From Muriicola soli (lineage in GTDB: Bacteria > Bacteroidota > Bacteroidia > Flavobacteriales > Flavobacteriaceae), in contig NZ_CP035544.1 of the NCBI RefSeq assembly GCF_004139715.1, positions 1,860,001-1,924,000 on the forward strand: a stretch of DNA of 64,000 bases, in the 5' to 3' direction. Shown piece after piece: positions 28,263 through 37,121 of the stretch. Numbering within the stretch: the first letter of the stretch is position 1; each line of letters opens with the position of its first letter. The position numbers and the translations under genes were made by a program. Below the pieces are notes generated by a model that was not told the origin of the DNA, did no database searches, and saw only the letters and a list, made by a program, of their open reading frames with translations.

Positions 28263-29006
28263 CTAGTTCCATCTGTTATTATTAAACTGGTTTTTCTTCC
28301 AGTACCACATCATTATAAATCCAAAAAGTGCTCCTCCTACGTGTGCAAAGTGGGCTATTCCTTGTCCAAAAATTGAGTATCCTGTAACACCTGAAAATAA
28401 GTCGAGCCCTATAAGTACCGGGATAAAATACTTCGCTTTGATGGGAACCGGCAGAAAAATAAGAAATAGTTCGCTATTGGGAAAGGACATTCCAAAGGCA
28501 ACTAAAATCCCATAGATGGCACCTGATGCACCAACGGCCGGCGTGCTGTAAGACATAAGAAAGTTGTCAATGGTTGTCCTCGATGCCAATTCATACCAGC
28601 CTGTGTTAAATTTTCCCTGAGATATAATATCTATAACTTCAGGGCGGGTCAGACCCGAAGACAGCAACACGTTCATTCCCTCATTGAAGTAGTAATAATT
28701 CACCGCCGTATGGATCAGGGCGGCTCCTATCCCGGCAGAAAAATAGAAAAACAGAAATTTTTTCTTTCCCCACATTTGTTCAAGAGGCGAACCAAAGGCC
28801 CACAAGGCATACATATTAAAGAGGATATGCATAAATCCTCCGTGCATAAACATATGGGAAATCACCTGCCATAAAGCAAAATTTTCATTCTCAGGGAACC
28901 AAAGGGAAAACCATTGATACATCTGCTCCCCGAATAAAGAAGTAGCTATAAAGAAGATGATATTGATAATAAGGAGATGTTTAATAGCCCCGGTTAGTCT
29001 TCCCAT
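28263..29006 (-). CDS. Rhomboid-family intramembrane serine protease
   Basis: 247 residues with about six membrane segments. Catalytic dyad Ser161 in GASG and His222 in AHVGG. The N-terminal HMFMHGGFMHILFNM (51-65) holds the His and Asn of the oxyanion region. Rhomboids cleave membrane proteins within or near their helices; the substrates are unknown. It is one base after mutL and four bases before the second rhomboid on the same strand, which gives a tandem pair that is intact here and frameshifted in its partner. Confidence 0.9.
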   Translation of the reverse strand: MGRLTGAIKHLLIINIIFFIATSLFGEQMYQWFSLWFPENENFALWQVISHMFMHGGFMHILFNMYALWAFGSPLEQMWGKKKFLFFYFSAGIGAALIHTAVNYYYFNEGMNVLLSSGLTRPEVIDIISQGKFNTGWYELASRTTIDNFLMSYSTPAVGASGAIYGILVAFGMSFPNSELFLIFLPVPIKAKYFIPVLIGLDLFSGVTGYSIFGQGIAHFAHVGGALFGFIMMWYWKKNQFNNNRWN

Positions 29007-30860
29007 TTAATTAAATTTTTTGTCGATTTCGTTTTCGGTTAAGGTGATAAAGATCGGTTTATTAAACGGACTAAGCATGCTTTCCTTACAGGCGAAGAGA
29101 TCATTTACCAACGCCAGCTGGGAATGGGTATCCAATTGATCTCCTGATTTAACGGAGACACTACCGCAAAGCGCTTTTGCGAGCATATCAGACTGAGAAA
29201 GGTTAGTAGATTCATTCCCCTGTCGGTATTCTGCAATAAGATGGTCCAAAACCGGGCGTACTTCTTTTTCCGGAACAAGAGGAGGTAAACCTGTAATCAT
29301 TATTTCCTCTTTTTTGCTTATTTCGATGACAAATCCCAGGGTGCGTAATTGATCCAGTAAATCTTCTATCACTCGGATTTCTGCATCACTAAAATTTAAC
29401 GAAACGGGAAATAACAACTGCTGACTCAGACTCTCCTTCAAAGTCATGCTTCGAAGGAATTTTTCATACAGTACCCGCTGGTGGGCACGCTGCTGATCAA
29501 TAATAAGCATCCCTGATCTTATGGTTGTTACGATGTATTTTCTTCTGAGCTGAAAGGTGGTTCCTTCGTTAAGCTGCTTTTCATCGGAAGGTGGAAAAAT
29601 AGCTCCTGAGACGGCTTCAGATTCAAAGTGAACACTGCTGAATGCTTCTCCCCTGCTCGACTTAGATTCCAGGTCTACGAAAAGGTTTTCCCAGCCTTTT
29701 GCAGATTGCCTGCTATAGGCGCCGGAACGCCCGTATGAGGTTGCAGTCTCTTGCTGAAATGGATTAAACCCCGGATTTACGGCAATTCCTGGAACCTCAG
29801 CCTCTTTATTTTGATAGGCATAGGGTGTTTCCAAGTTCTGGTCCTGCTCAAAATCGAGCATAGGTGCCAGGTGGAATTGTCCCAGACTGTGTTTTACCGC
29901 TGCCCTCAAAATGGCATAGAGGGTGTGTTCATCATCGAATTTTATCTCCGTCTTTGTCGGGTGGATATTGATATCGATGGAGGTGGGATCTACGGTGAGG
30001 TAAAGAAAATACCCCGGGTACGAATCAGGTTTGATCAGGCCCTCAAACGCGGATTGTACTGCGTGATGCAGGTACGGACTTTTAATAAATCGATCATTGA
30101 CAAAGAAGAATTGCTCTCCCCTGCTTTTTTTGGCAAAGGCAGGCTTACAGATAAAACCATCGATTTTCACTACCTGAGTTTCTTCCTGGACCGGCACCAG
30201 TTTTTCATCGGTCTTATGACCAAAAATATTGATAATCCTTTTGCGCTGTGAGTTTTGATTTAGATGAAATAATTCACTGTCGTTGTGGTAAAAGAAAAAA
30301 CTGATTCCCGGGTGAGCCAGGGCCACACGATGAAACTCATCGGTAATGTGACGGAATTCCACCTTGTCAGATTTTAGGAAATTACGTCTGGCGGGTATAT
30401 TGTAAAAGAGGTTTTTGACAGCAATAGAAGTGCCCTTTGGGGTTACGGCTGCCTCCTGAGACACCACATTACTCCCTTCAATTCTCAGATGGGTTCCCAG
30501 TTCTTCATCCCCCGGGCGGGTTTGCATATCAACATGCGCAATGGCAGCGATGGAAGCAAGGGCTTCTCCCCTGAAGCCTTTGGTATGAAGCTGAAAGAGG
30601 TCTTCGGCACTCCGGATCTTGGAGGTTGCATGCCGCTCAAAACTGAGTCGGGCATCTGTAGGGCTCATCCCTATTCCGTCATCGACCACCTGAATCAGGG
30701 TTTTACCCCCGTCCTTAACCACCAATTTAATTTCACTGGCCTGTGCATCCACGGCATTCTCCATCAACTCCTTAACCACAGAGGCAGGTCGCTGAACAAC
30801 TTCTCCTGCTGCAATCTGGTTAGCCACATGATCTGGCAAAAGTTGAATACGGTCTGCCAT
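29007..30860 (-). CDS. mutL: DNA mismatch repair protein MutL
   Basis: 617 residues. N-terminal GHKL ATPase: VANQIAAGEVVQRP, ELMENAVDA, DDGIGM and THGKGFRGEAL-like HTKGFRGEALASI. The C-terminal dimer domain follows a linker rich in Ser/Gln. The place where endonuclease-type MutL has DQHA-x2-E reads DQQRAH (455-460), with Gln in the His position. I therefore suspect weak or no nicking activity, though this variant may be common in the lineage. It works with MutS (not in the window). It starts two bases after the 95-residue membrane protein gene. Confidence 0.94.
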   Translation of the reverse strand: MADRIQLLPDHVANQIAAGEVVQRPASVVKELMENAVDAQASEIKLVVKDGGKTLIQVVDDGIGMSPTDARLSFERHATSKIRSAEDLFQLHTKGFRGEALASIAAIAHVDMQTRPGDEELGTHLRIEGSNVVSQEAAVTPKGTSIAVKNLFYNIPARRNFLKSDKVEFRHITDEFHRVALAHPGISFFFYHNDSELFHLNQNSQRKRIINIFGHKTDEKLVPVQEETQVVKIDGFICKPAFAKKSRGEQFFFVNDRFIKSPYLHHAVQSAFEGLIKPDSYPGYFLYLTVDPTSIDINIHPTKTEIKFDDEHTLYAILRAAVKHSLGQFHLAPMLDFEQDQNLETPYAYQNKEAEVPGIAVNPGFNPFQQETATSYGRSGAYSRQSAKGWENLFVDLESKSSRGEAFSSVHFESEAVSGAIFPPSDEKQLNEGTTFQLRRKYIVTTIRSGMLIIDQQRAHQRVLYEKFLRSMTLKESLSQQLLFPVSLNFSDAEIRVIEDLLDQLRTLGFVIEISKKEEIMITGLPPLVPEKEVRPVLDHLIAEYRQGNESTNLSQSDMLAKALCGSVSVKSGDQLDTHSQLALVNDLFACKESMLSPFNKPIFITLTENEIDKKFN

Positions 30861-30862
30861 TA

Positions 30863-31150
30863 TCAGGAAATAAATATAGAAAGGTCGAAATCGATGATGT
30901 ATAAAACAATTAGGATAAGAACGGCCAGGATCAATAGAAAACGGAGGTTGTAGTTTTTGTCTGCACCCTTCCTGAGATCAGACATCGCACTGCTGAACTT
31001 TGATTTTAATCCTCTGGGAGGCTCTACAGTAGATCGGTATCGATCTAGTTTTCTCTCCATTTTAAAGGGGTTACCTTCCCCCTTATCATCATAATATCGC
31101 GGTGAGTAATTGTATTTCTTGTTCCTTCGCAGTTTCGTAAATCGTCCCAT
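30863..31150 (-). CDS. Small basic membrane protein between ribH and mutL
   Basis: 95 residues. The first 68 are basic and polar (RNKKYNYSPRYYDD motif), followed by one membrane helix at about 69-88 and a short acidic end. This is an N-in tail-type anchor topology. Proteins in this position are sometimes named riboflavin synthase beta subunit by neighbourhood, but nothing here supports enzyme function. Function unknown. Two bases from mutL, in the same operon. Confidence 0.78.
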   Translation of the reverse strand: MGRFTKLRRNKKYNYSPRYYDDKGEGNPFKMERKLDRYRSTVEPPRGLKSKFSSAMSDLRKGADKNYNLRFLLILAVLILIVLYIIDFDLSIFIS

Positions 31151-31245
31151 ATCGCTCCAGTGTCAAAGGTACTTAAATATCGAAAAAGTGAGGAAGCACA
31201 GTTCCCAAAATTTGTTAACACCGATTGTGAGAGGGAAAGTTTGAT

Positions 31246-31728
31246 TTATTTCCCGAGGACAGCCATTTTGATGGCAGCGATAGCAGCTTCGGTTCCTTTG
31301 TTTCCGTGTGTTCCTCCGCTTCTGTCTTTTGCCTGTTGAAGGGTGTCATCGGTAAGGACGCAAAATATGACAGGCGTAGCTGTATTGACATTCAGGTCTT
31401 TGATGCCCTGTGCAGTGGCACTGCAGACAAAATCGAAGTGCTGTGTTTCTCCGCGGATTACACTGCCTATAGCAATGACGGCGTCTGGCTTTAGCTCTTC
31501 GATCATCTTTTTACAGCCAAAGGTGAGTTCAAAACTCCCGGGCACGTTCCACCTGAGCAACTGGTCTTCTTTCAGGCCACATTCAACTAGAGTCGTATGA
31601 GCCCCTTGATAGAGTCCTTCCGTAATTTCCTCATTCCACTCAGAAACCACGATCCCAATTTTTAAATGGGACGCATCAGGGATACTATCTTTATCGTAGT
31701 GCGATAGGTTGCGATTTGCGGTGGCCAT
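31246..31728 (-). CDS. ribH: 6,7-dimethyl-8-ribityllumazine synthase
   Basis: 160 residues, standard length. It condenses the ribityl-aminouracil with dihydroxybutanone phosphate in the penultimate step of riboflavin synthesis. Seen: VVSEWNEEIT near 28-37, VPGSFELTFG, AIGSVIRGETQHFDFVC with the catalytic His, and GNKGTEAA near the end. It follows the TPR protein by five bases and precedes the small membrane protein by a 95-base gap with no other gene. Confidence 0.95.
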   Translation of the reverse strand: MATANRNLSHYDKDSIPDASHLKIGIVVSEWNEEITEGLYQGAHTTLVECGLKEDQLLRWNVPGSFELTFGCKKMIEELKPDAVIAIGSVIRGETQHFDFVCSATAQGIKDLNVNTATPVIFCVLTDDTLQQAKDRSGGTHGNKGTEAAIAAIKMAVLGK

Positions 31729-31733
31729 TCTAC

Positions 31734-32498
31734 TTATTGAGTTTGAGCCATCCCAATAAAGACGTCAATAGTCTGCGCTTCAGTGGAATCCGGAAAGTCA
31801 TCTTTTACGCGTTGGAAGTAGCCTAGTGCCTTCTCTTTCTGATCTAATTCTAATGCAGCTACGCCGGCTTTGTACAAAAATCGCGGAGTAGTGAGATTAT
31901 TGTTATCCTCGGCAAAAGCTTTTTCGTAATACGTGAGGGCGTCTGCAGTCTGCCCCAATTGGAGAAAGGAGTCGCCTATGCTTCCAAGAGTTAAAGAAGC
32001 CGTAATTTCCTCATCAGGAGATACCTGTTCCAGATATTCTATGGCCTTGTCATACTGCTGCAATTCTTTATAAGCCATACCCGCAGCATAAGTGGCAATA
32101 TTTGCTGACGGAGTACCTGAGTACTCATCGATGATGTCGAGATAGCCGTACTTCCCCTCAGCTCCATTGAGGGCAAGCAGGAACAGTGAATCCCTCTCCG
32201 CAGTATTTTGCAAGGCTTCGTTAAAGTACCTGTTGGGATATAGCATTTCATTGGCTGCACTTGCATTTTTTGGCATTTGCACGAATTGATTGTATCCTAA
32301 ATAACCCAGCACGGTAACGGCGATGACGCCAATGACGCCAAGGATATAATTCTGGTTGCGTGCTACCCATTGTTCCGATTTGGAAGCGCTTTCATCCAAA
32401 GCGCTGAATACTTCGGCAGTAGTGCTTCCCTGTTCTCTCAGGGCTTTTTCCTCTTCTTTATTCTGAGGCTTGTAGCCCCTCTTCTTATATGTCGCCAT
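31734..32498 (-). CDS. Membrane-anchored tetratricopeptide repeat protein
   Basis: 254 residues. The N-terminal 50 residues are charged, one membrane helix follows at about 51-70, then a periplasm-facing region with three to four TPR-like helix pairs (YKELQQYDKAIEYLEQV, LGQTADALTYYEKAF, ALELDQKEKALGYFQRV). The layout resembles YfgM-type proteins that assist exported proteins, but that is only a topological likeness. It is the first gene of the minus-strand operon running to the EEP gene, and its promoter faces that of recF. Confidence 0.85.
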   Translation of the reverse strand: MATYKKRGYKPQNKEEEKALREQGSTTAEVFSALDESASKSEQWVARNQNYILGVIGVIAVTVLGYLGYNQFVQMPKNASAANEMLYPNRYFNEALQNTAERDSLFLLALNGAEGKYGYLDIIDEYSGTPSANIATYAAGMAYKELQQYDKAIEYLEQVSPDEEITASLTLGSIGDSFLQLGQTADALTYYEKAFAEDNNNLTTPRFLYKAGVAALELDQKEKALGYFQRVKDDFPDSTEAQTIDVFIGMAQTQ

Positions 32499-32518
32499 AG
32501 TTCCTTGGATTGATCGCG

Positions 32519-32526
32519 CAAAAATA
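32519..32526 (-). promoter_or_regulatory. -7 promoter element for the TPR-ribH-mutL operon, TATTTTTG
   Basis: The minus strand reads TATTTTTG 20 bases before the TPR-protein ATG at 32498. It sits back to back with the recF promoter about 36 bases away. Confidence 0.55.
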
Positions 32527-32561
32527 AAGTTTTTATCGAAAACCGAAGGGTATTTATTTGT

Positions 32562-32569
32562 TATTTTTG
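32562..32569 (+). promoter_or_regulatory. -7 promoter element for recF, TATTTTTG
   Basis: Exact TAnnTTTG match, 42 bases before the recF ATG at 32612. Confidence 0.5.
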
Positions 32570-32611
32570 GATATTATTCGGCCCTAAAAACCATTTTCAA
32601 CTCAGCTTTTA

Positions 32612-33691
32612 ATGTTTCTTCAGAAGATTTCCCTCCTCAATTATAAAAACTTTGCCGATATACAATTTGAATTCGATGCTAAGATCAATTGTTTTGTCGG
32701 GAATAACGGAAGGGGGAAAACCAATATGCTCGACGCCATATATCACCTGTCTTTCGGTAAGAGCTATTTCAATCCCATTGCAACACAGAATATTAAACAC
32801 GGGGAGGACTTTTTCGTAATCGAAGGCAATTTTTCGCTCAATGACAGAGAGGAAAAAATCGTTTGTTCCTTAAAACGCAATATAAAAAAGGTAATCCGAA
32901 GAAATGGCAAGGCGTATGACCGACTTTCAGAGCACATAGGGCTGTTGCCCCTGGTCATCATTTCACCGGCCGACCGGGATCTTATTATTGAAGGAAGTGA
33001 TACCCGAAGGAAATTTATGGACGGAGTGATCTCCCAATCCGATCCCGAATACCTCCACGCACTGATGAATTACCAAAAAGCGGTATCGCAGCGCAATGCC
33101 TTATTAAAATATTTTGCAGCCAATCATACCTATGACCCAAAAACCATAGAAGTATACAACGAACAGCTACAAAACTACGGGCAGGAGATCTATAAAAAGC
33201 GCGTGGCATTTGTAGAAGAGATCTACCCTATATTCAAAGAACAGTACAAGCTAATTTCAGGAGATACCGAGGAAGTAAACCTGGTTTACAATTCCCGTTT
33301 ACACGAAGCTAGTCTGGCAGAGTTGCTCTCGTCGAACATTGATCGAGACAGGGCGCTGCAATACACTAGTGTAGGAATCCATAAAGACGATCTCGATTTT
33401 CAAATCGGGGATTATCCCATTAAAAAATTCGGGAGTCAGGGCCAGCAGAAGTCATTCCTTATCGCTCTGAAATTTGCGCAATTCAAGTTGCTTAAGAAAC
33501 TAGTTGGCACCACTCCCATCCTGCTGCTCGATGATATTTTTGACAAATTGGACGAAAGTCGGGTTGCCCATATCATATCTTTGGTGGAAGATGATAATTT
33601 TGGTCAGATTTTTATAAGTGACACCCATGCTGAACGCACGGAAAGAATCATTAAAGAAATACATCAGACCTATAAAATATTTCCTTTGTAA
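32612..33691 (+). CDS. recF: DNA replication and repair protein RecF
   Basis: 359 residues. SMC-like ATPase that loads RecA at gapped DNA with RecO and RecR. Walker [15 protein letters not shown] (about 30-43), signature [15 protein letters not shown], Walker [17 protein letters not shown] and the D-loop/His region [10 protein letters not shown] near the end. It is the first gene of a three-gene unit with gaps of only two and three bases. Confidence 0.95.
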   Translation: MFLQKISLLNYKNFADIQFEFDAKINCFVGNNGRGKTNMLDAIYHLSFGKSYFNPIATQNIKHGEDFFVIEGNFSLNDREEKIVCSLKRNIKKVIRRNGKAYDRLSEHIGLLPLVIISPADRDLIIEGSDTRRKFMDGVISQSDPEYLHALMNYQKAVSQRNALLKYFAANHTYDPKTIEVYNEQLQNYGQEIYKKRVAFVEEIYPIFKEQYKLISGDTEEVNLVYNSRLHEASLAELLSSNIDRDRALQYTSVGIHKDDLDFQIGDYPIKKFGSQGQQKSFLIALKFAQFKLLKKLVGTTPILLLDDIFDKLDESRVAHIISLVEDDNFGQIFISDTHAERTERIIKEIHQTYKIFPL

Positions 33692-33693
33692 AA

Positions 33694-34110
33694 ATGAAAC
33701 AGATCTGTTCTTTTTTAACCATATTACTTTGTATTTCCTGCGGCCAGAAAGTGAAAAAGGAAGACCTGAAACACCTCAACGGATATTGGGAAATCTCCGA
33801 AGTGGAATTCCCTTCGGGGGATAAAAAACAGTATGAGATGAGCGCGACGGTCGACTATTTTGAAGTTTCGGACATGTCAGGGTATCGCAAAAAAGTTCAA
33901 CCCCTTGCCAACAGCAAGTATATCACTTCTGACGATGCTGAGAAATTCAGACTCGAGCCAAGGCAAGATGCCTACATTATTATGTATCAGAACGAAATGA
34001 GTGAATGGGAAGAGGAAATCGAATCGCTTACCGATACAAGGCTTATCCTGAAAAATAACGAGCAGATTCGTTATATTTATAAGCGGTATGAGCCCTTAAC
34101 TCTCGAATAA
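33694..34110 (+). CDS. Small lipoprotein, lipocalin-like
   Basis: 138 residues. Lipoprotein signal with lipobox C-I-S-C near residues 13-16. The mature part starts with LNGYWEISEVEFPSG, a strand-turn pattern seen in lipocalin-like Bacteroidota lipoproteins, and is otherwise beta-rich with many charged residues. I do not recognise a specific family. It sits in a tight unit between recF and the DciA-like gene, which is odd for an envelope protein. Confidence 0.72.
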   Translation: MKQICSFLTILLCISCGQKVKKEDLKHLNGYWEISEVEFPSGDKKQYEMSATVDYFEVSDMSGYRKKVQPLANSKYITSDDAEKFRLEPRQDAYIIMYQNEMSEWEEEIESLTDTRLILKNNEQIRYIYKRYEPLTLE

Positions 34111-34113
34111 AAA

Positions 34114-34407
34114 ATGGTCAGGAAGAAAAACAATGTATCTCTTAGCGAAGCCCTGCAAGAATTTATTTCTTCCAATAAATTACAAAAGGGTTTAGACAAG
34201 GTATTGATTAAAGAGGCCTGGGCATCTCTGATGGGCAATGGCGTAAACAATTACACCACCGGACTCGACCTGCGTAACGGCACTCTGTTTGTTTCCCTTT
34301 CCTCCTCTGTACTCAGGGAAGAGCTCAGCCTGGGAAAATCTAAGATCATAAATCTCTTAAATGAAGAGGTAGGCAGGGAAGTCGTCAAAAAGATCGTACT
34401 TCGCTAA
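34114..34407 (+). CDS. DUF721 protein, DciA-like helicase operator
   Basis: 97 residues. DUF721 (DciA) proteins help load the DnaB replicative helicase in bacteria that lack DnaC. Seen: a basic start, LSEALQEFISSNKLQKGLDKVLIKEAW, then TGLDLRNGTLFVSLSSSVLREELSLGK, the KH-like core. Closely linked to recF, which fits a role in DNA replication. Confidence 0.82.
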   Translation: MVRKKNNVSLSEALQEFISSNKLQKGLDKVLIKEAWASLMGNGVNNYTTGLDLRNGTLFVSLSSSVLREELSLGKSKIINLLNEEVGREVVKKIVLR

Positions 34408-34420
34408 GATCCCAAAACAC

Positions 34421-34449
34421 AAAAAAGGACCTCCTGAGAAGGAAGTCCT
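34421..34449 (-). terminator. Rho-independent terminator after ndk
   Basis: Bases 34426-34435 pair with 34440-34449 (10-bp stem, one mismatch, 4-base loop). On the minus strand the hairpin is followed by a run of T (A6 at 34421-34426), so it ends transcription of ndk, whose stop is 23 bases before the hairpin. Confidence 0.75.
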
Positions 34450-34471
34450 GAGTTCAATTTCTTAATTTTAA

Positions 34472-34891
34472 CTAGTAGATCTCGCGTCCTGAGAAATGAA
34501 ATGCACCTTCAATGGCTGCATTCTCATCACTATCGGAGCCGTGAACGGCATTTTCACCTATATCCTTTGCGAAGAGTTTACGAATGGTTCCTTCTGCAGC
34601 TTCAGCGGGGTTAGTCGCACCAATCAGTGCCCGGAAGTCTTCCACGGCATTGTCCTTTTCCAGGATTGCCGAAACAATGGGACCTCTGGTCATAAACTCC
34701 ACCAACTCGCCAAAGAAAGGACGTTCTTTATGAATGGCGTAAAACTCACGTGCATCACGCTTGCTGAGTTGAGTGTATTTCATGGCGATGATCTTAAATC
34801 CCGCGGAGGTAATCTTTTCTAAAATAGCACCGATGTGGCCGTTCTCCACCGCGTCGGGTTTGATCATTGTAAATGTTCTGTTTCCAGTCAT
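34472..34891 (-). CDS. ndk: Nucleoside diphosphate kinase
   Basis: 139 residues, standard length. It balances nucleoside triphosphates by phosphate transfer through a phospho-His. [15 protein letters not shown] at the start and [14 protein letters not shown] with the active-site His near residue 113 are diagnostic. A monocistronic unit by its own promoter and terminator; the neighbouring PhoD-like gene upstream is separated by 50 bases. Confidence 0.96.
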   Translation of the reverse strand: MTGNRTFTMIKPDAVENGHIGAILEKITSAGFKIIAMKYTQLSKRDAREFYAIHKERPFFGELVEFMTRGPIVSAILEKDNAVEDFRALIGATNPAEAAEGTIRKLFAKDIGENAVHGSDSDENAAIEGAFHFSGREIY

Positions 34892-34908
34892 TGGATAAAA
34901 ATTTTCGG

Positions 34909-34916
34909 CAAAAGTA
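34909..34916 (-). promoter_or_regulatory. -7 promoter element for ndk, TACTTTTG
   Basis: The minus strand reads TACTTTTG 17 bases before the ndk ATG at 34891; exact TAnnTTTG match. Confidence 0.55.
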
Positions 34917-34941
34917 AGCTATCTAAATTCAACCTACAACA

Positions 34942-35976
34942 TTAATACTCTTGTACCAGTTTGTTAAGGACTTTACCCTGATCGCTTATCATTTCCATCC
35001 CTACCTGCCTCGTTTTAAAATTAAAGCGGAGTAAACCAAAGCTTTTTTTCGCCACCACCTCTCCAAGCCTGTACGGATTTGGTTCCCCTGAATAACTGGA
35101 ATAAACATGGGTAAGGCCGCTACTGGTAAAATCGATCAGAGGATAGGACATCCCTTCTAGGGTACTACTCGAAAATTCCGAGATATGGCGGTCACCAGAA
35201 AGGATGATTACTCCCTTGGCACCCGATTGTGCAACCGTAGTTTTTAACTTGTCCACCTCGTGAGGGAAATTTCCCCAGGTCTCAAACCCGTGCTGATTGG
35301 ATAAAAACTGAATACTGCTTACAATAACATTAAAATCTGCCTCCGAAGCGTTTAACTCCTTTTCCAGCCAGGCCCATTGTTCTTCTCCCAAAACGGTTCC
35401 TTCCCCGTAAGGTCCTGGTTCATACCTCTTGCCCTTTTGTTGGGATGGTGTAAGTGCGGATCTGAAATATCGGGTATCAAGAACCAGGATCTTAAGCTCG
35501 CCTTCGGCTGTTTTAAAATTGTATCCGGCATAGACACCTTTTCTCTCACGTCTGGGGTCATTTTCAGGAACGTCCATAAAATCTAAAAAGACCTGCTGAC
35601 TTTCATCTTTGGCCTCAAACTCCACCCCTCCGTCATTAAGTCCGTAATCGTGATCATCCCAGGTACCGATAACCTGCACTTCACTAAGCAGTTGAGCGTA
35701 TTCGGGAATGCTCTTCTGCACCTCGTACATACCGGCTATTTTTTCGGGATCATCCGTATCCGCATAGACAATATCCCCTCCCCAGATCCAAACATCCGGC
35801 TCTGTTGCCAGCACATCATCCCAAAGCGAATTCTTTACATTATGTCTGTTACACGAACCAAAGGCAATGGTAAAATCGGCCTCAGTTGGAAGCTGTATTC
35901 TGTTTTCAGTGACCTCGGCAGTTTTACAATTAAAAAACGTAAGGGGTAAAAGGAAGAGAATTATTCGATTTTTCAC
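34942..35976 (-). CDS. PhoD-like alkaline phosphatase family lipoprotein
   Basis: 344 residues. Lipoprotein signal with lipobox F-F-N-C near residue 17. Metallophosphatase residues in order: AFGSCNR, WGGDIVYADTDD, GTWDDHDYGLNDGG, LDTRYFRS, ILSGDRHISEFS. This matches the PhoD family, calcium/iron phosphodiesterases and phosphatases of the periplasm or surface. The substrate is unknown. The region just upstream has a near match to the -7 element but no exact one. Confidence 0.87.
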   Translation of the reverse strand: MKNRIILFLLPLTFFNCKTAEVTENRIQLPTEADFTIAFGSCNRHNVKNSLWDDVLATEPDVWIWGGDIVYADTDDPEKIAGMYEVQKSIPEYAQLLSEVQVIGTWDDHDYGLNDGGVEFEAKDESQQVFLDFMDVPENDPRRERKGVYAGYNFKTAEGELKILVLDTRYFRSALTPSQQKGKRYEPGPYGEGTVLGEEQWAWLEKELNASEADFNVIVSSIQFLSNQHGFETWGNFPHEVDKLKTTVAQSGAKGVIILSGDRHISEFSSSTLEGMSYPLIDFTSSGLTHVYSSYSGEPNPYRLGEVVAKKSFGLLRFNFKTRQVGMEMISDQGKVLNKLVQEY

Positions 35977-36091
35977 GGTAAGTCGATTTATTACTAAAGT
36001 ATGTTTTTTAGAGTTTAAATTTTTAATTGTTTCAAAAGTTAGCGATTATTTAACCTCTCGCATTTTCGTGATGAGTATTTCATATAAATTG

Positions 36092-36099
36092 TATCTTTG
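36092..36099 (+). promoter_or_regulatory. -7 promoter element with almost no leader, TATCTTTG
   Basis: Exact TAnnTTTG match ending five bases before the ATG at 36105. Given usual Bacteroidota start sites a few bases after this element, the transcript should begin at or next to the start codon. Confidence 0.5.
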
Positions 36100-36104
36100 C
36101 AGGC

Positions 36105-37121
36105 ATGAATTCAGCAAATGTTCGGGCTCTGAAGGCCCTGCTTAACACTCCCCAGAAAATCGCCATTATTCCCCATAAAAATCCAGACGGTGATGCCATT
36201 GGTGCTGCCTTAGGACTACACCTCTATCTCAAAAAAGAAGGCCATAACTCAGTTGTGATCAGCCCTAATGACTATCCGGAATTCCTGAAATGGATGCCGG
36301 GTACCTCAGAGGTGATGATCTTCGAAAAACAAAATACACAGGCAAAGGAGCTTATCGCAACAGCAGAAATAATATTTACTGTAGATTTCAATGATTTGGG
36401 AAGAATCGGACAAATGAAGGAGGTTTTGGAAGAAACTGAAACTACCTTTGTGATGGTAGACCATCATCACAGTCCGGCCGATTACGCTTCTATCATGTAT
36501 TCTGACTCCGGGATGAGTTCTACCTGTGAGATGATCTATCACATGATAAAAGCCCTGGGAGGAGAAAATGAAATCAATCAAGAAATAGCCGATTGTCTTT
36601 ACGCCGGAATTCTTACCGATACGGGCTCTTTTAAATACGCTGCTACCACAAGTGAGACCCATAGGGTTGTGGCTGCATTGATAGACCGTGGGGCCAGAAG
36701 TGCGGAGATCCACAAAGAAATATTTGACACCAACACGCCCAGCAGGCTTCATCTTTTGGGATGTGCCCTCAATAATATGGTGATCTTACCCGAATACAGC
36801 ACTGCATACATCACCCTTAATCAGGATGAGTTGGATAAGCACCAGTTTAAAAAAGGTGATACGGAAGGCTTTGTGAATTACGGACTGACCCTTGCAGATA
36901 TACGATTGGCTGTTATTTTTATCGAGAACAGGGAAGAAGGGATAATTAAAATCTCATTTCGTTCAGAGGGTGATTTTTCAGTGAATGAATTTGCCCGGGC
37001 ATATTTTGACGGCGGCGGCCATACCAATGCTGCAGGAGGAAAAAGCACCCGATCTATGCAAGATACAGTCATCTATTTCCGCAACCTCTTAGAGAAACAC
37101 AAAAGTGAATTGAGCAGATGA
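36105..37121 (+). CDS. nrnA: DHH-family phosphoesterase, NrnA-type oligoribonuclease / pAp phosphatase
   Basis: 338 residues. DHH domain: PHKNPDGDAIGAALGL near 25-40, VDFNDLGR, then the namesake VDHHHSPADY. DHHA1 domain at the C-terminus with the Gly-rich FDGGGHTNAAGG. This architecture is that of NrnA, which degrades short RNAs and pAp. The stop overlaps the gldI start by four bases (ATGA), so expression is coupled to the gliding lipoprotein gene. Confidence 0.88.
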   Translation: MNSANVRALKALLNTPQKIAIIPHKNPDGDAIGAALGLHLYLKKEGHNSVVISPNDYPEFLKWMPGTSEVMIFEKQNTQAKELIATAEIIFTVDFNDLGRIGQMKEVLEETETTFVMVDHHHSPADYASIMYSDSGMSSTCEMIYHMIKALGGENEINQEIADCLYAGILTDTGSFKYAATTSETHRVVAALIDRGARSAEIHKEIFDTNTPSRLHLLGCALNNMVILPEYSTAYITLNQDELDKHQFKKGDTEGFVNYGLTLADIRLAVIFIENREEGIIKISFRSEGDFSVNEFARAYFDGGGHTNAAGGKSTRSMQDTVIYFRNLLEKHKSELSR

